Assembly (NCBI GenBank): GCA_018067325.1
Contig: JAGPUU010000013.1
Span: 1 to 18,777 of the forward strand
Length of the DNA: 18,777 nt
Reading direction: 5' to 3'
Source: Amphritea sp.
Lineage (GTDB): Bacteria > Pseudomonadota > Gammaproteobacteria > Pseudomonadales > Balneatricaceae
The position numbers and the translations under genes were made by a program. Positions 18,687 to 18,777 of this stretch are shown here, piece by piece. The notes below the pieces were generated by a model. The model did no database searches and was not told the origin of the DNA. It saw only the letters and a list, made by a program, of their open reading frames with translations. Each line of letters begins with the position of its first letter. Positions within the stretch are counted from its first letter, which is position 1.

Positions 18687-18718
18687 AAAAAGCCCCGACC
18701 AAACTAATGATCGGGGCT
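18687..18718 (-). terminator. rRNA operon terminator
   Basis: AGCCCCGA (18691-18698) pairs with TCGGGGCT (18711-18718) around a 12-base loop. On the minus strand it is followed by TTTTT (18691-18687). It lies 12 bases past the 5S rRNA 3' end. Confidence 0.92.
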
Positions 18719-18730
18719 GTCTCTTATTTG

Positions 18731-18777
18731 AAGCTTGGCGATGACCTACTCTCGCATAAGGAAACCCTACACTACCA
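18731..18777 (-). rRNA. rrf: 5S ribosomal RNA (3' part only)
   Basis: The minus strand from the window edge reads GGTAGTGTAGGG, then ATGCGAGAGTAGG, then CATCGCCAAGCTT, matching the 3' third of gammaproteobacterial 5S rRNA. The helix with the TTT loop is kept by substitutions (A-U and G-U pairs in place of G-C pairs). The 5' two thirds lie outside the window. The 3' end is set by analogy with Pseudomonas and is good to a base or two. It implies a complete rRNA operon upstream, co-oriented with carA. Confidence 0.93.

Overview
The window looks like a chromosomal core region from a marine gammaproteobacterium. I infer the Oceanospirillales/Pseudomonadales side, for example an Oceanospirillaceae-type organism. 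The gene order matches what I recall for Pseudomonas: carA-carB-greA / yhbY / rlmE-ftsH-folP-glmM-tpiA-secG-tRNA-Leu-tRNA-fMet-rimP-nusA-infB-rbfA-truB. tpiA between glmM and secG, and the FtsH N-terminus, fit that group better than enterics. Base composition is moderate by eye. No insertion sequence, prophage or CRISPR array is visible. Almost everything is on the minus strand, so transcription runs from high to low coordinates; only yhbY is on the plus strand.

Region by region, in transcription order. (1) 18731-18777 is the 3' end of a 5S rRNA, followed by a strong terminator: an rRNA operon ends here. (2) 18167-18686 is the only accessory-looking part. It holds two inverted copies of a GTAGCTAGA-headed repeat around a 67-bp palindromic element, a further hairpin, a good sigma70-type promoter, and then an intrinsic terminator inside the predicted carA leader. 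(3) carA and carB encode carbamoyl-phosphate synthetase, and greA, a transcript-cleavage factor, follows carB directly. (4) A terminator usable from both sides separates convergent greA and yhbY. yhbY and rlmE are divergent. (5) rlmE and ftsH are followed by a terminator, then folP-glmM-tpiA-secG and tRNA-Leu(GAG), closed by another terminator. (6) An initiator tRNA with its own near-consensus promoter leads, through two tandem terminators, into rimP-nusA-infB-rbfA-truB; truB runs off the window edge.

Functionally the window combines pyrimidine/arginine precursor synthesis (carAB), folate synthesis (folP), cell-wall precursor synthesis (glmM), glycolysis (tpiA), membrane protein export and quality control (secG, ftsH), and a large block for ribosome maturation, translation initiation and transcription elongation (rlmE, yhbY, rimP, nusA, infB, rbfA, truB, greA and the tRNAs). 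All enzymes have their expected catalytic motifs, and no gene appears broken.

I found no convincing undescribed multi-gene system. The parts most worth a second look are non-coding: the carA leader, with a terminator between promoter and gene, and the nested palindromic repeats between carA and the rRNA operon.
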